A DNA stretch of 64,000 bases from Epiperipatus broadwayi (GCA_028023455.1 JAQFVV010006208.1:10460963-10524962), one strand, 5' to 3'; counted from the first letter of the stretch, positions 10,820 through 23,592 are shown. Notes: generated from the sequence alone by a model not told the origin. Program-made: numbers and translations.

Positions 10820-12190
10820 AAGAAAAAGAGTACCATATGACTCTGCCTTGTTAGTTTTGCTATTGCATTGATTGTTGCTGTTTTAAAATTGTCAATAATG
10901 TTTAATACTAATATAAGATGAAAGATTAGCACAATATTATTGTGTTTTCAGTTTGGCTGATAGCTTTATAGTTAACCAAAAAGATAGATATTGGAGGTGT
11001 GCATTAGATCCAAAGTACCAACTGCACTGCTCCTAGATCCAATACTTCAACTGATAAATGCAGTAAGCTAGAAACTGGTCTGCAGATAAATGGGAAGGTA
11101 ATGAATAGGGATAAAAATGCACAACCTTCTAGCAACTATTGATTACTAGATCTTGCACTAGGTGGCAGTATTGTGTGGAAAAATTGTGTAAGTATAAAGT
11201 AATGATGATCAGGCGATGTTTTAGTGATTTAAGATGAAAGAATTGATTTAGACATGAGTGATTGATAGCAATCTATACAGATGATAAGAATTAATTCAAA
11301 ATACATATATCTTGAAAGTGATTGGTCAGTTTTTTTTAAAGTGATATAGCAATCAATTGAAAAATATTTTCAGTAGTGAGATTAAAGTAATTGCAAAATT
11401 TTAGGTGCTGTATTTAATATACAAAATTTAAATACTAAAATGAGTTTAATATGATTCTGTTTCTTTTATTATATAAAAATAAATTAATTTATAGAAGATT
11501 ATTGCATTGATGCTTTAAAATTAGATCGGTCAGGTTTACAATGTTAATACAAGATGAAAGACGGTTATATTTGCATAGGATATTGACTGTGGTCTTGAAT
11601 GCCAATAAAAATGGTTTGATTGAAATATTTGTGATTGGTCATTTTTTTTCATATACTATAGCAGTTCAATTCAAAATGTTTTCAATAGTATGATTAGATG
11701 GTTGAACCAAAAATTTATTTAAAAATATATTGCTGGTTGATATTCAGATGTAGAAATTTGAATTTTAGCTTGCGTTACGCAATTGTTTCTATTTCGTATA
11801 CAGTTATGCTTAAGTTTAAAATGATTATTGTATTAATCTTGTTTTACATACATAACTTAAAATATGCTAATTTCAATACACTTAATATCATTGTGATCTA
11901 CAGGTAAGCAATTTATTTTTACCTATGTTGATTTAGTTAGCCTTTACATTTGTTTCACAGTTAGCACTGTGAAGTAATTTAACAATAGGTATTAATATTT
12001 TTATATTTGAATTTTAGCTAACAATATGCAAGCAGCTCAATGAAGAAAAATAAATAATTTTAATAAAAATTTACATTGAATTTTCCTAAAAAATGGCACA
12101 TTTTCTTGATGTGAAATTATTTATAGTAATAAAAATTGTAGGTCCCCCAATAAGAAATGATCTATTCTTGCTAGGTTTAAATAACTTTTA
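10820..12190. other. Intron DNA with a diverged E1 copy
   Basis: Lies in the 9168-15287 intron. At about 10990-11235 there is an old E1 copy (gatccaatacttcaactg, agctagaaactggtctg, tattgattactagatc), with a decayed hammerhead CTGATAA...GAAACTGGTC near 11048-11080. The rest is AT-rich with no gene. Confidence 0.55.
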
Positions 12191-12198
12191 AAATAATT

Positions 12199-12460
12199 CC
12201 TTTATAATACAGGAATGGATCGGCCCTTCAAGAAGAGGGGAGAATACCATTGATAGAATAGCCATCAATGATACCCACCCGGCCAGATCAGGCTATGCAA
12301 AGAATAACACGACACATTTCCAGACCGTGACCCAACTTGACTGCTGGATTCAAACCCTGCCATCCAAAGCATTTTATTTGTCTTGAGGATCAAATTCAGG
12401 TGCCAGTCAATCATATGTTATATAGTCAGCATGCTTCGGATGACAGGCACACAATCCAAA
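12199..12460 (-). repeat. Possible tRNA-like SINE fragment
   Basis: Unusually GC-rich for the window. On the minus strand it contains gggtttgaatccagcag, like a tRNA B box, and on the plus strand cttcaagaagaggggagaat, shared with the tRNA-SINE at 56.7 kb. No A box is recognised, so the class is tentative. Confidence 0.35.
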
Positions 12461-12599
12461 TTTAATTAATTCTTGCATTTTCTGCTATCTAATCTCATTG
12501 CGAGATTAATCTAACTATCTCACCATTTTGTAATTGATGAAATAATTTGTATGGTTTTAATTAATTTAATTGTTAGTTCTATAGTAATCTTTTACTAAT

Positions 12600-13605
12600 T
12601 ACATTTAATTCCAATATCAGCCTTTCAAGCTAATTGAGCACGCGCCTTTGAGAGTGTTAAATAAATGAATACTCTCCTCTTCAATCCAAGATATAGCATT
12701 TATGCAGGAATAAAAAGAATCCCTCTTATTCCTACAACTCAAATTCTTTTATATGAGCAAATCTGAAGAATTTCTGAAGAGAGCATGAGTAGATTCTTAC
12801 TTTAAATTACTATTTACAATGTTTTTTGACTGAATGACGTCGGTGTAATTACTTAGAATTTACTAGACATCATTCTTACTGAAACTTAATTATGAGTAAA
12901 TAAGCAAATATTTTATCTAGCGCCGTGCTTGCAATTATATTTCATTCCAATATCAGCCTTTCAAGCTAACTGAGCACGTGCCTTTGAGAGTGTTAAATAA
13001 ATGAATACTCTCTTCTTCATTCAAGATATAGCATTTATGAAGGAATAAAAAGAATCCCTCTTATTCCTACGACTCAAATTCTTTTATATGAGCAAATTCT
13101 TTTTATTCCTGCATAAATGCTATATCTTGGATTGAAGAGGAGAGTATTCATTTATTTAACACTCTCAAAGGCGCGTGCTCAATTAGCTTGAAAGGCTGAT
13201 ATTGGAATGAAATATAATTGCAAGCACGGCGCTAGATAAAATATTTGCTTATACTCATAATTAAGTTTCAGTAAGAATGACGTCTAGTAAATTCTAAGTA
13301 ATTACACCGACGTCATTCAGTCAAAAAACATCGTAAATAGTAATTTAAAGTAAGAATCTACTCATGCTCTCTTCAGAAGTTCTTCAGATTTGCTCATATA
13401 AAAGAATTTGAATCATAGGAATAAGAGGGATTCTTTTTATTCCTGCATAAATGCTATATCTTGGATTGAAGAGGAGAGTATTAATTTATTTAACACTCTC
13501 AAATGCGCGTGCTCAATTAGCTTGAAAGGCTGATATTGGAATGAAATATAATTGCAAGCATGGTGCTAGATAAAATATTTGCTTATTTACTCATAATTAC
13601 ATTTA
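12600..13605. repeat. One-kilobase palindrome built of repeated units (E4)
   Basis: The left half has two forward copies of a unit starting attccaatatcagcctttc (about 12608 and 12950). The right half has the same units in reverse (about 13093-13255 and 13430-13565). The centre is near 13070. The intervening piece with tgaatgacgtcggtgtaatt (12832) is mirrored at 13300. Arm identity is high, so the structure is recent or maintained. No coding sequence and no canonical hammerhead core are seen. Confidence 0.8.
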
Positions 13606-13957
13606 AAAAATTTTCCCCTTTTCAAATTACTTTTGTTTTGATTTTTACATGTTATTATTATACATTCCTTTTTTTCTCTTTTTATTTCTGTAACTTATAA
13701 AAAGGAGAGCTAATTTCGAATCTTTGTTTAGACTTATTTCCCCCCCTCCCTGCACCAATCCTAAACTTTTACTCTCTTTAAAAAATAATAGTAAAAGTAT
13801 CATTTATTTTTGATACAATTACTTTTCCTAAAAGAAAGTTGTTTACATTTTTTTTTTCTCTATTTCATTTTATTAATAAATTAATCACTTCCTTCTTCTT
13901 TCCTCTTAAAATGAAAATATGTAACATGATTATATGTGTAGCTTTAACATATATATT

Positions 13958-14190
13958 TCATAGCATTACAATATATTATATAATCAGCATGCCAATAACT
14001 CTTAACAAGCTTTTCAGAACATCCCTATCCTCAGACTGGTTTCTAGCTTTGGCTTTCATCAGTGAGGATAAGGATGTTCTGAAAAGCTTGTTAAGAGCTA
14101 TTGGCATGCTCATCATATAATATTTGTGATACACACTTATTAAATAAAGTCACATGATGTATGACTTGATTTCCTTGCAATATGTATATA
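13958..14190. mobile_element. E3 fold-back copy, near-perfect hairpin
   Basis: agcatgccaataactcttaa (from about 13987) is mirrored by ttaagagctattggcatgct ending near 14108, with only a few mismatches. The loop of the hairpin is a hammerhead core (see 14026-14070). The end segment includes catgatgtatgacttgattt near 14152, shared with other E3 copies. Confidence 0.82.
14026..14070 (-). ncRNA. Hammerhead ribozyme in the loop of an E3 hairpin
   Basis: Reading the minus strand: stem I TATCCTCA with TGAGGATA, eight perfect pairs that continue into the long hairpin; CTGATGA (14062-14056); stem II AGC-CAAA-GCT flanked by A; GAAA; mini stem III ACCAGT; then C17 at 14034. Predicted cleavage is after 14034 on the minus strand. 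Conserved core bases are intact; the very short stem III suggests weak or dimer-dependent cleavage. Confidence 0.68.
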
Positions 14191-14359
14191 TATAGCAAAC
14201 TGGTTGACTGACAGCCATAGCTGTCTATATTTTCATAGAGAGATTAACATACCCTATAGTTAATTTTTAAGAATTGAAATAATTTGTAGTAACAACAATT
14301 TTCTTCAACAATGAAATATCTGATTGAATACAAATATAAATTATATACTTGAAGTTTTA

Positions 14360-14950
14360 GATATAATTATATAAGGGATTTGAACGCAGACTTTAAAGCT
14401 CGCTTCAACTATTCGCTCTATCTCATAACAACTGTTACATATGACTACTCACATGTGAAAAGGATAAATGATCTCCAATATATGTATTTTGTGCTGAACC
14501 AGGACTCATCAGTAGGTCCAGATCAGCATCTCCCACTTATATATAAATATATAAACAGTGTTCAGTTTATATTGAGATAGAAAATTTTCAAACTTTAATA
14601 TAGAGGCTCCAAAGGCAGTAATAAAATCTTTAGAAGTATTCCATCCTTGGATTTTTAGTGATAAGGATGGCTGCAGAATTGGATTATGGAGAAGGTTGAA
14701 GCTTGTCCATTAAAGTTTGACGATTTTCTATCTTAATATAAACTGAGTACTGATTGCATATATGTGTGGGAGATGATGATTTGGATCAACTAATAAGTGC
14801 TGATTCAGCATGACATATGTATATTAGAGATTATTGGAGATCATTTATCTTTTTCACATGTATGTGATCAGGTCATTCAATTGTTTAAAATGTAATGGAT
14901 AGTTGTGGGGGAGCTTGAAAGTCTGAGTTCAAGTCCCTTATAATTATAGA
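14360..14950. mobile_element. E2 inverted pair
   Basis: A minus-oriented E2 arm (14360-14595) meets a plus-oriented arm (14620-14950). Shared landmarks include gggatttgaac and cttgaaagtctgagttcaag. The plus-arm hammerhead has core changes (CTAATAA and GACA), and the minus-arm copy has CTGATGA but CAAA in place of GAAA, so both are probably inactive. Confidence 0.75.
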
Positions 14951-15286
14951 TATATATAACAATTAAATGCCTAATTGTTCAGAAGATAGGACTGTTCAAA
15001 CACCAGAAACAGATAGGTTGAACTTTGCTCCAAGAACTTTAGTTTTTGAATTCATCCCCCTATAATGGGGTTTAACAGAGAGCAATTAGAATTATCAACA
15101 TTCGATGATATTAGGTTATATGTATTTATTGCATAAAATGTAATAATTTTTTAAAAGTTATATTTTTATTCTGCATTTGCTTATTTATAAGGACGGTTTG
15201 TAAATTGATTATTGATTTAATATGGATGAATTTGTTAACCATAAATCAATTTTATAAACAGGCTAAAAAATTGATAATATACTTAC

Positions 15287-15359
15287 AAAATATAAGACGA
15301 AGGGTGCAAAGACTCCAGCTATTCCTGCACAAAAATTACAAATTCCCATACCGCTGCCC
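15287..15359 (-). CDS. SLC22-type transporter, internal exon (73 nt)
   Basis: The acceptor AG is at 15361-15360 and the donor GTAAGT at 15286-15281. The exon starts with one base completing a split Arg codon, then encodes GSGMGICNFCAGIAG, VFAPFVLYF. This is the glycine-rich helix after the SLC22 sequence PTVIR, near the end of the second six-helix bundle. Phase fits both neighbours: the previous exon ends with two bases (AG) and the next begins in phase 0. It is separated from the upstream exon by a 12-kb intron that holds the LINE and several E1 copies. Confidence 0.9.
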
Positions 15360-18307
15360 CTACAAAAAACATTAAACTCTTTTTATAATACATTTGAAAA
15401 ATATTTATATCAAAGAAATGTTAATTCTTTTGTAATACAATAATTTTTTCATAAAGTCTAAACATATTAGTTAATAAAAATGTCATAGTAAAAATATTGT
15501 GTTCCATAAAACTTTTATTGTTTCACAATGATTAAGTATAAATTCGGTAATTTATGTGGCTAACTAGTTAGTAGGCAAATGGATGATTATGAAAATCAGA
15601 TTTAAATTTATAATATTAGATTTTATTTCAATATAAGTACAGAGTATATAATATTTAATTCATCTTTTGTATTTGAAACAATTATCTGCACCTCATATAA
15701 ATACTAAAAAAAAAAAATCAAATTAATTTTTTACAGAATCGTTATATCAAAACAAAAAAGATGAAAAAAAAAAGAAAAGATTTAATTATACAAAAAATAA
15801 AAAGAGGGAGCTGCTAAATATAACTAAAATTTACACTTAACTGACTTGCTGTGGCTATTTTGCTCTGCAAGATAAGTTAAAGCTTATATATATTTTTTGT
15901 GATTATTTTCAAGAAAGTGATTACTACGAAAATTGTCTGCTTGCTGTGTGAATGTTTGAAAGAAAATTGGGATCAAGAGAGATAGTTTTAATTGGATTGG
16001 ATAGATCGGGGGGTAGAATTTTGATAACGTTTGGAAAGTGTTTTCATTACGCCATTTTAAGTATAGGAGTGATTTTTTTGTTGTTGTTGTTGTTGTCGTG
16101 ATATTACTGTAAGGAGGCTTTATAACTAAATTCTATATAAGATTAGTTGGTTTTTAGTAATTAGTAAATAATTTTTTAATGTAAGAAAGGAAGTGATTTA
16201 TTTGAGAAAGAAGATAACATTTTGAGCCTTAGGTTGGAGAACACATTTAGCGATTATCATTAAAAGAAAATAAAGTTTTTCTCCTTTGTATAAAAAGGTT
16301 TGAAGAGAAGAGGAAGCATAAAGTTAAATAATGAGTAAGGGACTTCCAAAGTAAGGAATATGGATTGTATTTATATTCCACAATGCATATATAATAAAAA
16401 GAAATTAGGCATGCTGTGGTAGTGTATCATACATGATGAGGTTTATCATTTGAAATGCTTGAATAAGACTAGGAAAGATGTAACAGGTTTATGGCTATGT
16501 AGACAGTGTGTAAATGTGATAAAAGAGATGGAAAAGTGTCTTCTCTAAGATAATTTAAGGAGAAATGGAGCAAAATGTAGTTGGAAGAAAATAGGATAGA
16601 ATATGTTTTTAGTGGAGTGACGAGATATGGATGGGAAAATAAGTAGCGCAATGGAAATGATTAGCCAAAGAATAAGAAGAGGTAAAGAATGTAGAAGCAA
16701 AATTAAAATCATTAGAGACAAAGTACAAGCATTTAAATGAATTATTGAATAGGAATGATAAGAAGTAGATAAGGAAGTTCAGAAAGTGAAAGAGAATGTT
16801 ACAGATGAATTAGGGAAAGTAAACTATGAGAGTATTGATAGGAGATCCACTATTTAGAAAATGTGGATATAATCGTAAGGGAAAATAGAAACAGGTATGT
16901 AAGAATATGTCTACCTAGAGCTAGAATTAAGAATGTTAAAGAAGGGTATGTTATGGTAGGGAGAAATAATTTGTCAGAGGCTTCAGAGAGAGTAATGGAT
17001 GAGTACATAAAATTGATTAATAATTTGAGGAAGATTAAAGGAAGAATATGAATAGTTTGATTATTACCAAAATTTGATAATTGATATGTTAGATAGGGCA
17101 TGTTCTATAAATGAGATAGAAAAAAATGTGTGAGAGAAATGAAGTTATGTTTGTGGATGTGTGGGATTCTTTTATTAGTAAGAGGGAATTATATAGTAAA
17201 GATAGATTGTACTTAGAAAAACAAGGAAGTTAAATTTTAGGGAGTTTGATTTATAAAGAATATAGTTCAGGAAATTTATAAGGGGGGGGGGGTTAAGTTG
17301 CAGTATTATTAGAAAGAAGAAGAATGGATGGGATGTAAGAAATAAACAAAGGGTAGCTACTTGGATATAAATGTAGATGTGGAGAGGAAATGGGTCTGTA
17401 AAATTAATGGTAAACAAGTTATTTATAAATATAATGGAGAAGAAAGAATTTATAAAAGAGTAGTTAGGAAAGAAGAAATTGGATATTTGAATATGCAAGG
17501 TGATAGGAGACCAGAAAAATGTTGGAATTAAATCAGTTAAAAATGAATAGTGGAAACACATCTAAGAGAAGAAAAAGAACCTATATTGGAAAACTTGGTT
17601 TGGCAGGGTATAAATAGAAAAGAAAAAGAAAAAAAGGGGTGGTAGTATAAGTGTTATGTCAAAAAATATTTAAATACTGTTAAAAGTCAAGAACATTTGT
17701 GGTTTGAGATGAGGTTAGGAAGACAAGAAATGGATGGTGGCTATGGTGTATATAGCCACTGAGGATAGTCAAACAATAATGGAGTGGAACAATAGCATAT
17801 ATGAATGCCTACTTAAGGATATACAATGTTTCAAAGAAAAGGGAAAGAAAATAATGGTTATAGGGAATATGAATAGGCATATTGAATAAATTGATGATGT
17901 AGATAACAAGAACGGACAGCTTTTGGAGAATTTTTGTCAGAGAGTTAATTTGAGCATTGAAATTTGTCAAATATTTATGAGGGACAATACATGTAGTCTA
18001 GAAATATATTTCATACAATAGATTATATATTAGTAGAGAAAGAGAATGAAGTATGGAAAATTAAAGTGTTTGATAATGAAGAGAGAGTATGTAATAGTGA
18101 TCATAATATCTTTATAAGAGAAATGATTAGTAATGTGATGGAAAATAGTAATAAAAGTAAAAAGGCTAATGAAAGATGTGGATGGAGAATGAATGATAAG
18201 AATAAGTTAAAAGAACATAAAAGTTGAAGAAACCATGGAAGAGTTGGTTGGGGATGAATATGCGGACTGGTGTGGTGAAGTAGAAAAAGTAGCAAATAGG
18301 GTTTTAG

Positions 18308-18727
18308 GTGAGAATATTCAGACATAAAAGTAATAGAAAAGTGAGAGTTAGTAAAAGTGTAAAAGAAAGGAAAAAAGCGTGCAGAGAATATAAGTGTGCC
18401 ATTAAAAACAAGGAAAGCGAAAAAGATATTAATGTTAAATTGGAAAAGTATTTAGAAAAAAAGAAGTTGATCAAAATAGATAATTATAGAGAGAGAATGA
18501 AATTAAATAATAAATCGTTGGAGGATATAAATAAAAGTGGAAGAGATGGGAGTAAAAAAATTTGGAAATACATTAAAAGAAGGAATGTAGGGGAAAGAGA
18601 AATAGTAATACTAGATGATGAGGGAATAGAGAGTAGCCCTAGAGAAGAATTAGAGACAATCTTAAATAAATATGTAATTGATATAAAAAAGATGCTGGAC
18701 AGAGTGACAACAAACAAAAGCATATAG
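18308..18727 (+). pseudogene. LINE pre-RT region
   Basis: An open stretch of 139 codons, highly charged (KSVKERKKACREYKCAIK and similar), followed by KKIWKYIKRRNVG, VILDDEGIESSPREELE. This Lys/Glu-rich segment with the D-EG-E-I box sits just before the RT domain in APE-type LINEs. The next segment, after a stop, contains LNEAGKKLKSGKARGLDG, an RT entry motif. Confidence 0.65.
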
Positions 18728-18959
18728 TAATGGAAATATTAGGTTTACAGGAAATGAACTGAATGAGGCAGGGAAGAAATTGAAAAGTGGAAAAGCAAGG
18801 GGTTTAGATGGAAGGGCAGGAGAGATGGTAATGAATTTATGACAAATGGCAAAATTAAACCTAATGTATGTTTTGATGAGATGTCACAGAAGAGAGATTT
18901 TCTGGATAGTTGGAGTATTATAAGAGTAAGGCTACTATTTAAAGAAATAGACTGATAGC

Positions 18960-20110
18960 GGTAACTTCAGTGTTATATAAAGTTGTTGCATATATAGTGG
19001 CTGGAAAGGTCACAACATGGATGGAAGAAAAGAATTAGTGGGAGAACTGCAAGAAGATTTTTGATTGGATAGGCATATAGGAGATAGTTTATTTCTAGTT
19101 ACACAACTTATAGATATGAGTAGAAATACAGGTAGAGTTATATGTGGTTTTTATAGATATAGAGAAGGCATATGATAGAGTAAATAGAAATAGATTATGG
19201 GTAAGTTTAGTAAATTTGGAAATTGAGAGAGATTTAGTGCATCTTATTAAAAGATTGTATGAAGATAATTTACTATATGTATTATTTAGGGAGTATAGAA
19301 TCAGGTACAAGTTAAAAATGGGGTGGGACTAAGGCAAGGATGCCCTATGTAATTATTTTGTTTTTGTTATATTAAGAGAAATGGAGAGAGAATAACAGAA
19401 AGACTAGGAAAAGAAGTAGAGATACCATTAATAGGTGGCAAGGGAATATAGACATTATTGGGTCTTTTATTTGCAGATGATGTTTTTCTTGTGTACAGAA
19501 AGAAGGGAAGACATGCGCAAGGGTGGGTAAAGAGATGGTGGATTAAATTTAGTGAAGAAAAATCAAAAGTAATGATGATTAATACTGGGGAAAGAGAAGA
19601 CAAAGAATTTTTATTGGGGGATATAAAGTTAAATGTGGTAAATATGTATAACTATTTCAGAAACATCTTAAATAATCAGAGAAATTGCTTGGATGAATGG
19701 GAGAACAATTTGATAAATGAAGCAAAATAAAGAAAGGGACTGAAAAAGAAATTAAAAGAGTTTTCATATAACAAATATGATGTAGCTAGAATTGTATGGA
19801 AAGGAGTGGCAGTAGCAGGGTTAACACATGGTAACTATGCATTATGTATAAGTAAAGAGGTGTTAGATTACTTAGAAAAAGTACAAAGAGAAGTAGGAAG
19901 ATGTGCATTAGATGCAGATGTGTGGATGGCAAAGGAGGCAAATCAAGGAGAAATGGGATGGTCAAGTTTTTATATGAGAGATGCAAAAAGCAAAAGGAAA
20001 ATACTCACTAGGTTAGAGTTTATGGATAATAAGAGAATAGCCAAAATAATATTTAATTGGGTTATGAGTAAAGGGCAGGCAACAAGATGGGTGAGAAAGG
20101 TGGTATAGTA
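18960..20110 (+). pseudogene. LINE reverse transcriptase remnant
   Basis: RT motifs are in order but in shifting frames: VTSVLYKVVAYIVAGKV, then VFIDIEKAYDRVNRNRLW (catalytic Asp of motif A), GVGLRQGCPM, then LLFADDVFLVY (catalytic FADD box, near 19470), and a thumb/connection segment YLEKVQREVGRCALDADVW, EMGWSSFYMRDAKSKRK. Stop codons lie between the motifs. The clade is uncertain (I/CR1/Jockey-like), since no comparison could be run. Confidence 0.75.
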
Positions 20111-21467
20111 TGCAGAAGATTTGGATAAAGAATTTATGTCAGACTACTTATACAAAAGGTGGGATGAGAGAATTGTTGTATGTAATAGTTGTAAGAAATG
20201 GGATAGAAAAATAGATGCATTAATAAAGAATAGCAAGTTGGATAGATGGAGAACTAGTATGGAGAGTAAAAAGAGATTAAATATATATATAGAAGTAAAC
20301 AGAATATTGAGTGCAAGTTAATTAATGATAATAGTAAGGAAAGTAGTTTACTGTTTAATGCTCCAACTGGATCTTTAGCGACAAGGGAATATACACATAC
20401 ATGGAAAAATGTGGGTGATTTAATCTGCAAGTTGTATAAGGAAGACATAGAAAATATTATGCATCTGTTAATTGAATGTAAATGCTCACAAGTAGAAAGG
20501 CCAAATAATAAAGTTGTGGGAAAAATAAATATAAAGTGATTATATAGGTGGGTTCTTGGGTTTTTATGCTGGGTTTGGAAAAAGATAAAGGGGATTTAGA
20601 TATAAAAGACCATAGAGCGGACAAAGATAATGTGCGAATGAGATTGAGTAGGATAGAGAAGAATTTAGGAAAAACTTAAGGTGGGGAATGGAAACGGAAG
20701 GTGAAATGGCTAACAGGTTTCTCTGGGCGTAGTAGCTGAGAGATTCATGTTTCCAAAAAAGGAGAAGTCACTGTGCATCTCATATCATCATCTCACTTTA
20801 AAAGTTTGAATTGATAGCAGTAAAGATTATAGAATATAAGTAGAAAGTAGGTATAAAAAACAAGTTAAAAATAATATTATAGGTTAAAGAAAATTATACA
20901 TATTGAATGTTAATATAATGAATAATAATAATGTAAAATATAAAAATATGAATATATATTAGAGTTAAATATTAAAAAAATTAAGAATAAAATTAAAATA
21001 AATGAAATAAAAATAATATATATATATATATGATTATGGGAAATATTGATTGATAAATATAGAATACAAAAAGATAAAAAGATAATATATAAAAGATAAT
21101 TAGATATATATAAAGATATATGTGAATAAATAAATAATGATTATAAGATAGAATATATGTAATGTATGAAATGTAAAATTATATGTTCATATATATTTGT
21201 ATTTATAAATTTGTATTGTGTTTGTTATAGTTCTGAAGACGATTTCCGGGTCAATCGAAACTATCAGTAGTGGGTTGTAAAAAGCATTGTAAAAAGTAAT
21301 AAAGAATATAAAGAGAATGGAAGTAAGAGAATATCCTCTTTCTCATTTAACAATTTATATATGAAATAAAAAATATATTTTACATGATTTTGGGTTTTTG
21401 TGTGTAATCAAATAAATATTAATCTTATATGTCCTGACTCAGTTAAGATCAATAGGAGAATATGTAC

Positions 21468-21834
21468 ACAAAGGCAAAATCCCTATCTAGTGCTTACTCA
21501 TCCAACATCCCCAGGCTAGTCTCTAGCTTGTGGCTTTCATCAGTGAGGAGCCTTGAATTTGAGAATACTGCATTTAATGCAATCCTCCAGCAACCACCTT
21601 TTACCTTATTAAGTAACTATAAAGCTTTGAGTCCAAAATGAAAACACAATAATGTTTTCAATTCAAACTCATTAGCTTGTATAGTCATATAGATCTGAAC
21701 TCAGTTCAACGTCCATATTTTTTGGTTCTTTAACAACCACAGTCACCATAATTCTATTGGAGCTACTGTACAGAGTTTGCCCTCTGTAAGCAGTTTGTGT
21801 AAGCATAAAGAATGATGATGTTTATTGGTTTAAA
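21468..21834 (+). mobile_element. E1 fold-back copy a, with TSD
   Basis: Flanked by agaatatgtac (21457-21467) and agaatttgtac (21835-21845), 10 of 11 matching. Left-arm hammerhead on the minus strand has CTGATGA but GAGA in place of GAAA. The right end shows the conserved tgatgtttattggttta terminus. Confidence 0.85.
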
Positions 21835-22330
21835 AGAATTTGTACCTGTTAACTAGTGACATATACATTTAATACACTAAATGAGTATATGTTACAAACT
21901 TATATAAACTAATGTTTGTTTTAAGTGATAATAATAAGAATAGGAGATTAATAATAAAAGCTATGCAAAATTCAAAAATATAATCAAATTATTAAACTAA
22001 AAAACCAAAAACTTTTTGACAATAGAAACGCTAATCAGATTTTGTAAGATAGTCTTATTCAAAGAGAAAATAAGAGCATTCAGGTTAGATATAGATAACT
22101 ACAGATCTGTTAAAAGGGGAATAAAGCCACAGACTTTGGAGAAAATAAATGTGTCCAACTAAAAGAAGCACTTAGATGAAGAAGAATCTGCAAGATCTAA
22201 TAACATTTCAAATGAAAATTACAAATTGAATCTAGGGATGTTTGAAAAGCCATCTTGATCTTAATTATGATTTTAGCATTTAGGGAGAATTGTAAATTTT
22301 CTAAATAGTCATCTATTATTATTGTACTGT

Positions 22331-22771
22331 GATTAAAACAGGCAAAACTCTCCATACAGTAGTGCCACTCAGTGCAAGCCAGAGTAATCAATGGATGCCA
22401 GAAGGCTTCTGCATAAAATCCCTATCTAATGCCTATTCATCCAATATCCCCAGACCAATTTCTAGCTGGTGGCTTTTGTCAGTGAGGAGCCTTGGATCTG
22501 AGAGCATTGCACCTAGATTTTAGGATCTAATGCAACCCTCCAGCAGCCATCTTTTATCTCTAATTGACTACAAAACTATGAGAATAAAATTGCCACAAGT
22601 TAGAAACTAGTCTGGGGATATTGGATGAGTAGGCACTAGATAGGGATTTTATGCATAAGCCTTTCTGGCATCCATTGATTACTCTAGCATGCACTGAGTG
22701 GCACTATTGTATGGAGAGTTTGCCTGTTTTAATAACAATTATGGGAAATCATAGAAACTAATGATCATGTG
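22331..22771 (+). mobile_element. E1 fold-back copy b, with TSD
   Basis: Flanked by attgtactgt at 22321-22330 and again at 22772-22781. Begins aaaacaggcaaaactctcc and ends gatcatgtg. Both ribozyme regions are damaged (CTGACAA on the left; the right lacks CTGATGA). Confidence 0.9.
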
Positions 22772-22819
22772 ATTGTACTGTTAGTTAAATCTTGTATCAA
22801 ATTTGTATTCATATTCAGT

Positions 22820-23340
22820 AACTTTACTATATTAATTAGTTATACTAAACTTCTGGCCTTTGGCAATGTTTTATTGATTTAAGCTTCCATTTGGATTCCT
22901 TCTTTTGAAATTGGGATCACATTTTGTATGGGAATTTGAATCCAACAGTCATAGACTTAGATTAAAACGAATTAATAGTTTTACTTATCAAAAGTACAGT
23001 TATAAACTATAAAAATATACATTAAAAATATATTAATGGCCATAAAATGCATTGTGATCCAACCAATCTTTTCAGTTTGGCCGATCCAAGTATAAATCTC
23101 TAAATTTCATGTAAAGTTAAATATTAATTTGAAGTATATTAGTCGAATGTATTTTTAGAAAATACTCATTTATAATGAGCCTTTCATCTTATAAATAGAT
23201 TATTTCAGTGAATTCGATGTAAATAAATTTGAAGAGATGTCATTTGTAATCAATGTGCTTAATACTTTTTTTTTTACTACATTGCCCAACTACATGAAAA
23301 AAATTAATAAATCACTCGGTAGAATATGTAAATAGTTTTT
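22820..23340. other. Intron DNA, nothing recognised
   Basis: AT-rich sequence between two E1 copies; no open frame, repeat family or ribozyme core noted. Confidence 0.4.
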
Positions 23341-23355
23341 ATATAACAGCCATAG

Positions 23356-23592
23356 ACATAGGCAAAATTCTCCATACAGTAGCGCCACTCACTGCAAGCC
23401 AGAGTAATCAATGGAAGCAGGAACGTTTGCATAAAATCCATATCTAGTGCTTACTCATCCATTATCCTCACTAGATAGGGATTTTCTGCACAAACCTTCC
23501 TGCATCTGGTTTGTACCGAGTGGTATGTATGGAGAGTTTTGCCTCTGTGTAAACATAAAGAATGGTGATCATACATGGTGTTTAATGGTTTA
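23356..23592 (+). mobile_element. E1 fold-back copy c, internally deleted, with TSD
   Basis: Flanked by ataacagccatag at 23343-23355 and 23593-23605 (13 bases, exact). The central ribozyme part is missing; only the outer arms remain. Confidence 0.88.

Larger units (their letters stand above)
15840..21330 (+). mobile_element. Decayed APE-type LINE
   Basis: A purine-rich plus-strand element with broken frames in non-LTR order. A PHD-like finger lies at about 16405-16530 (CIIHDEVYHLKCLN, GLWLCRQCV). APE endonuclease motifs are at 17850-18110 (IGNMNRHI for GDFNAHI, NGQLLENFCQRVNLSIE, TIDYILVEK, NSDHN). A pre-RT helix region, RT motifs and a C-terminal Cys/His segment follow near 20425 (CKLYKEDIENIMHLLIEC). 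Many stops and frameshifts show it is dead. Boundaries are approximate. Its 3' region near 20720 (ggtttctctgggcgtagtag) recurs at about 32970. Confidence 0.75.

Noticed and set aside
21222-21265. Hammerhead at the LINE 3' end (CTGAAGA, GATT...AATC, GAAAC)
   Set aside because: Core-like and with a small stem III, but the flanks do not pair to form stem I. It may be chance or a remnant, so it is not listed as a feature.
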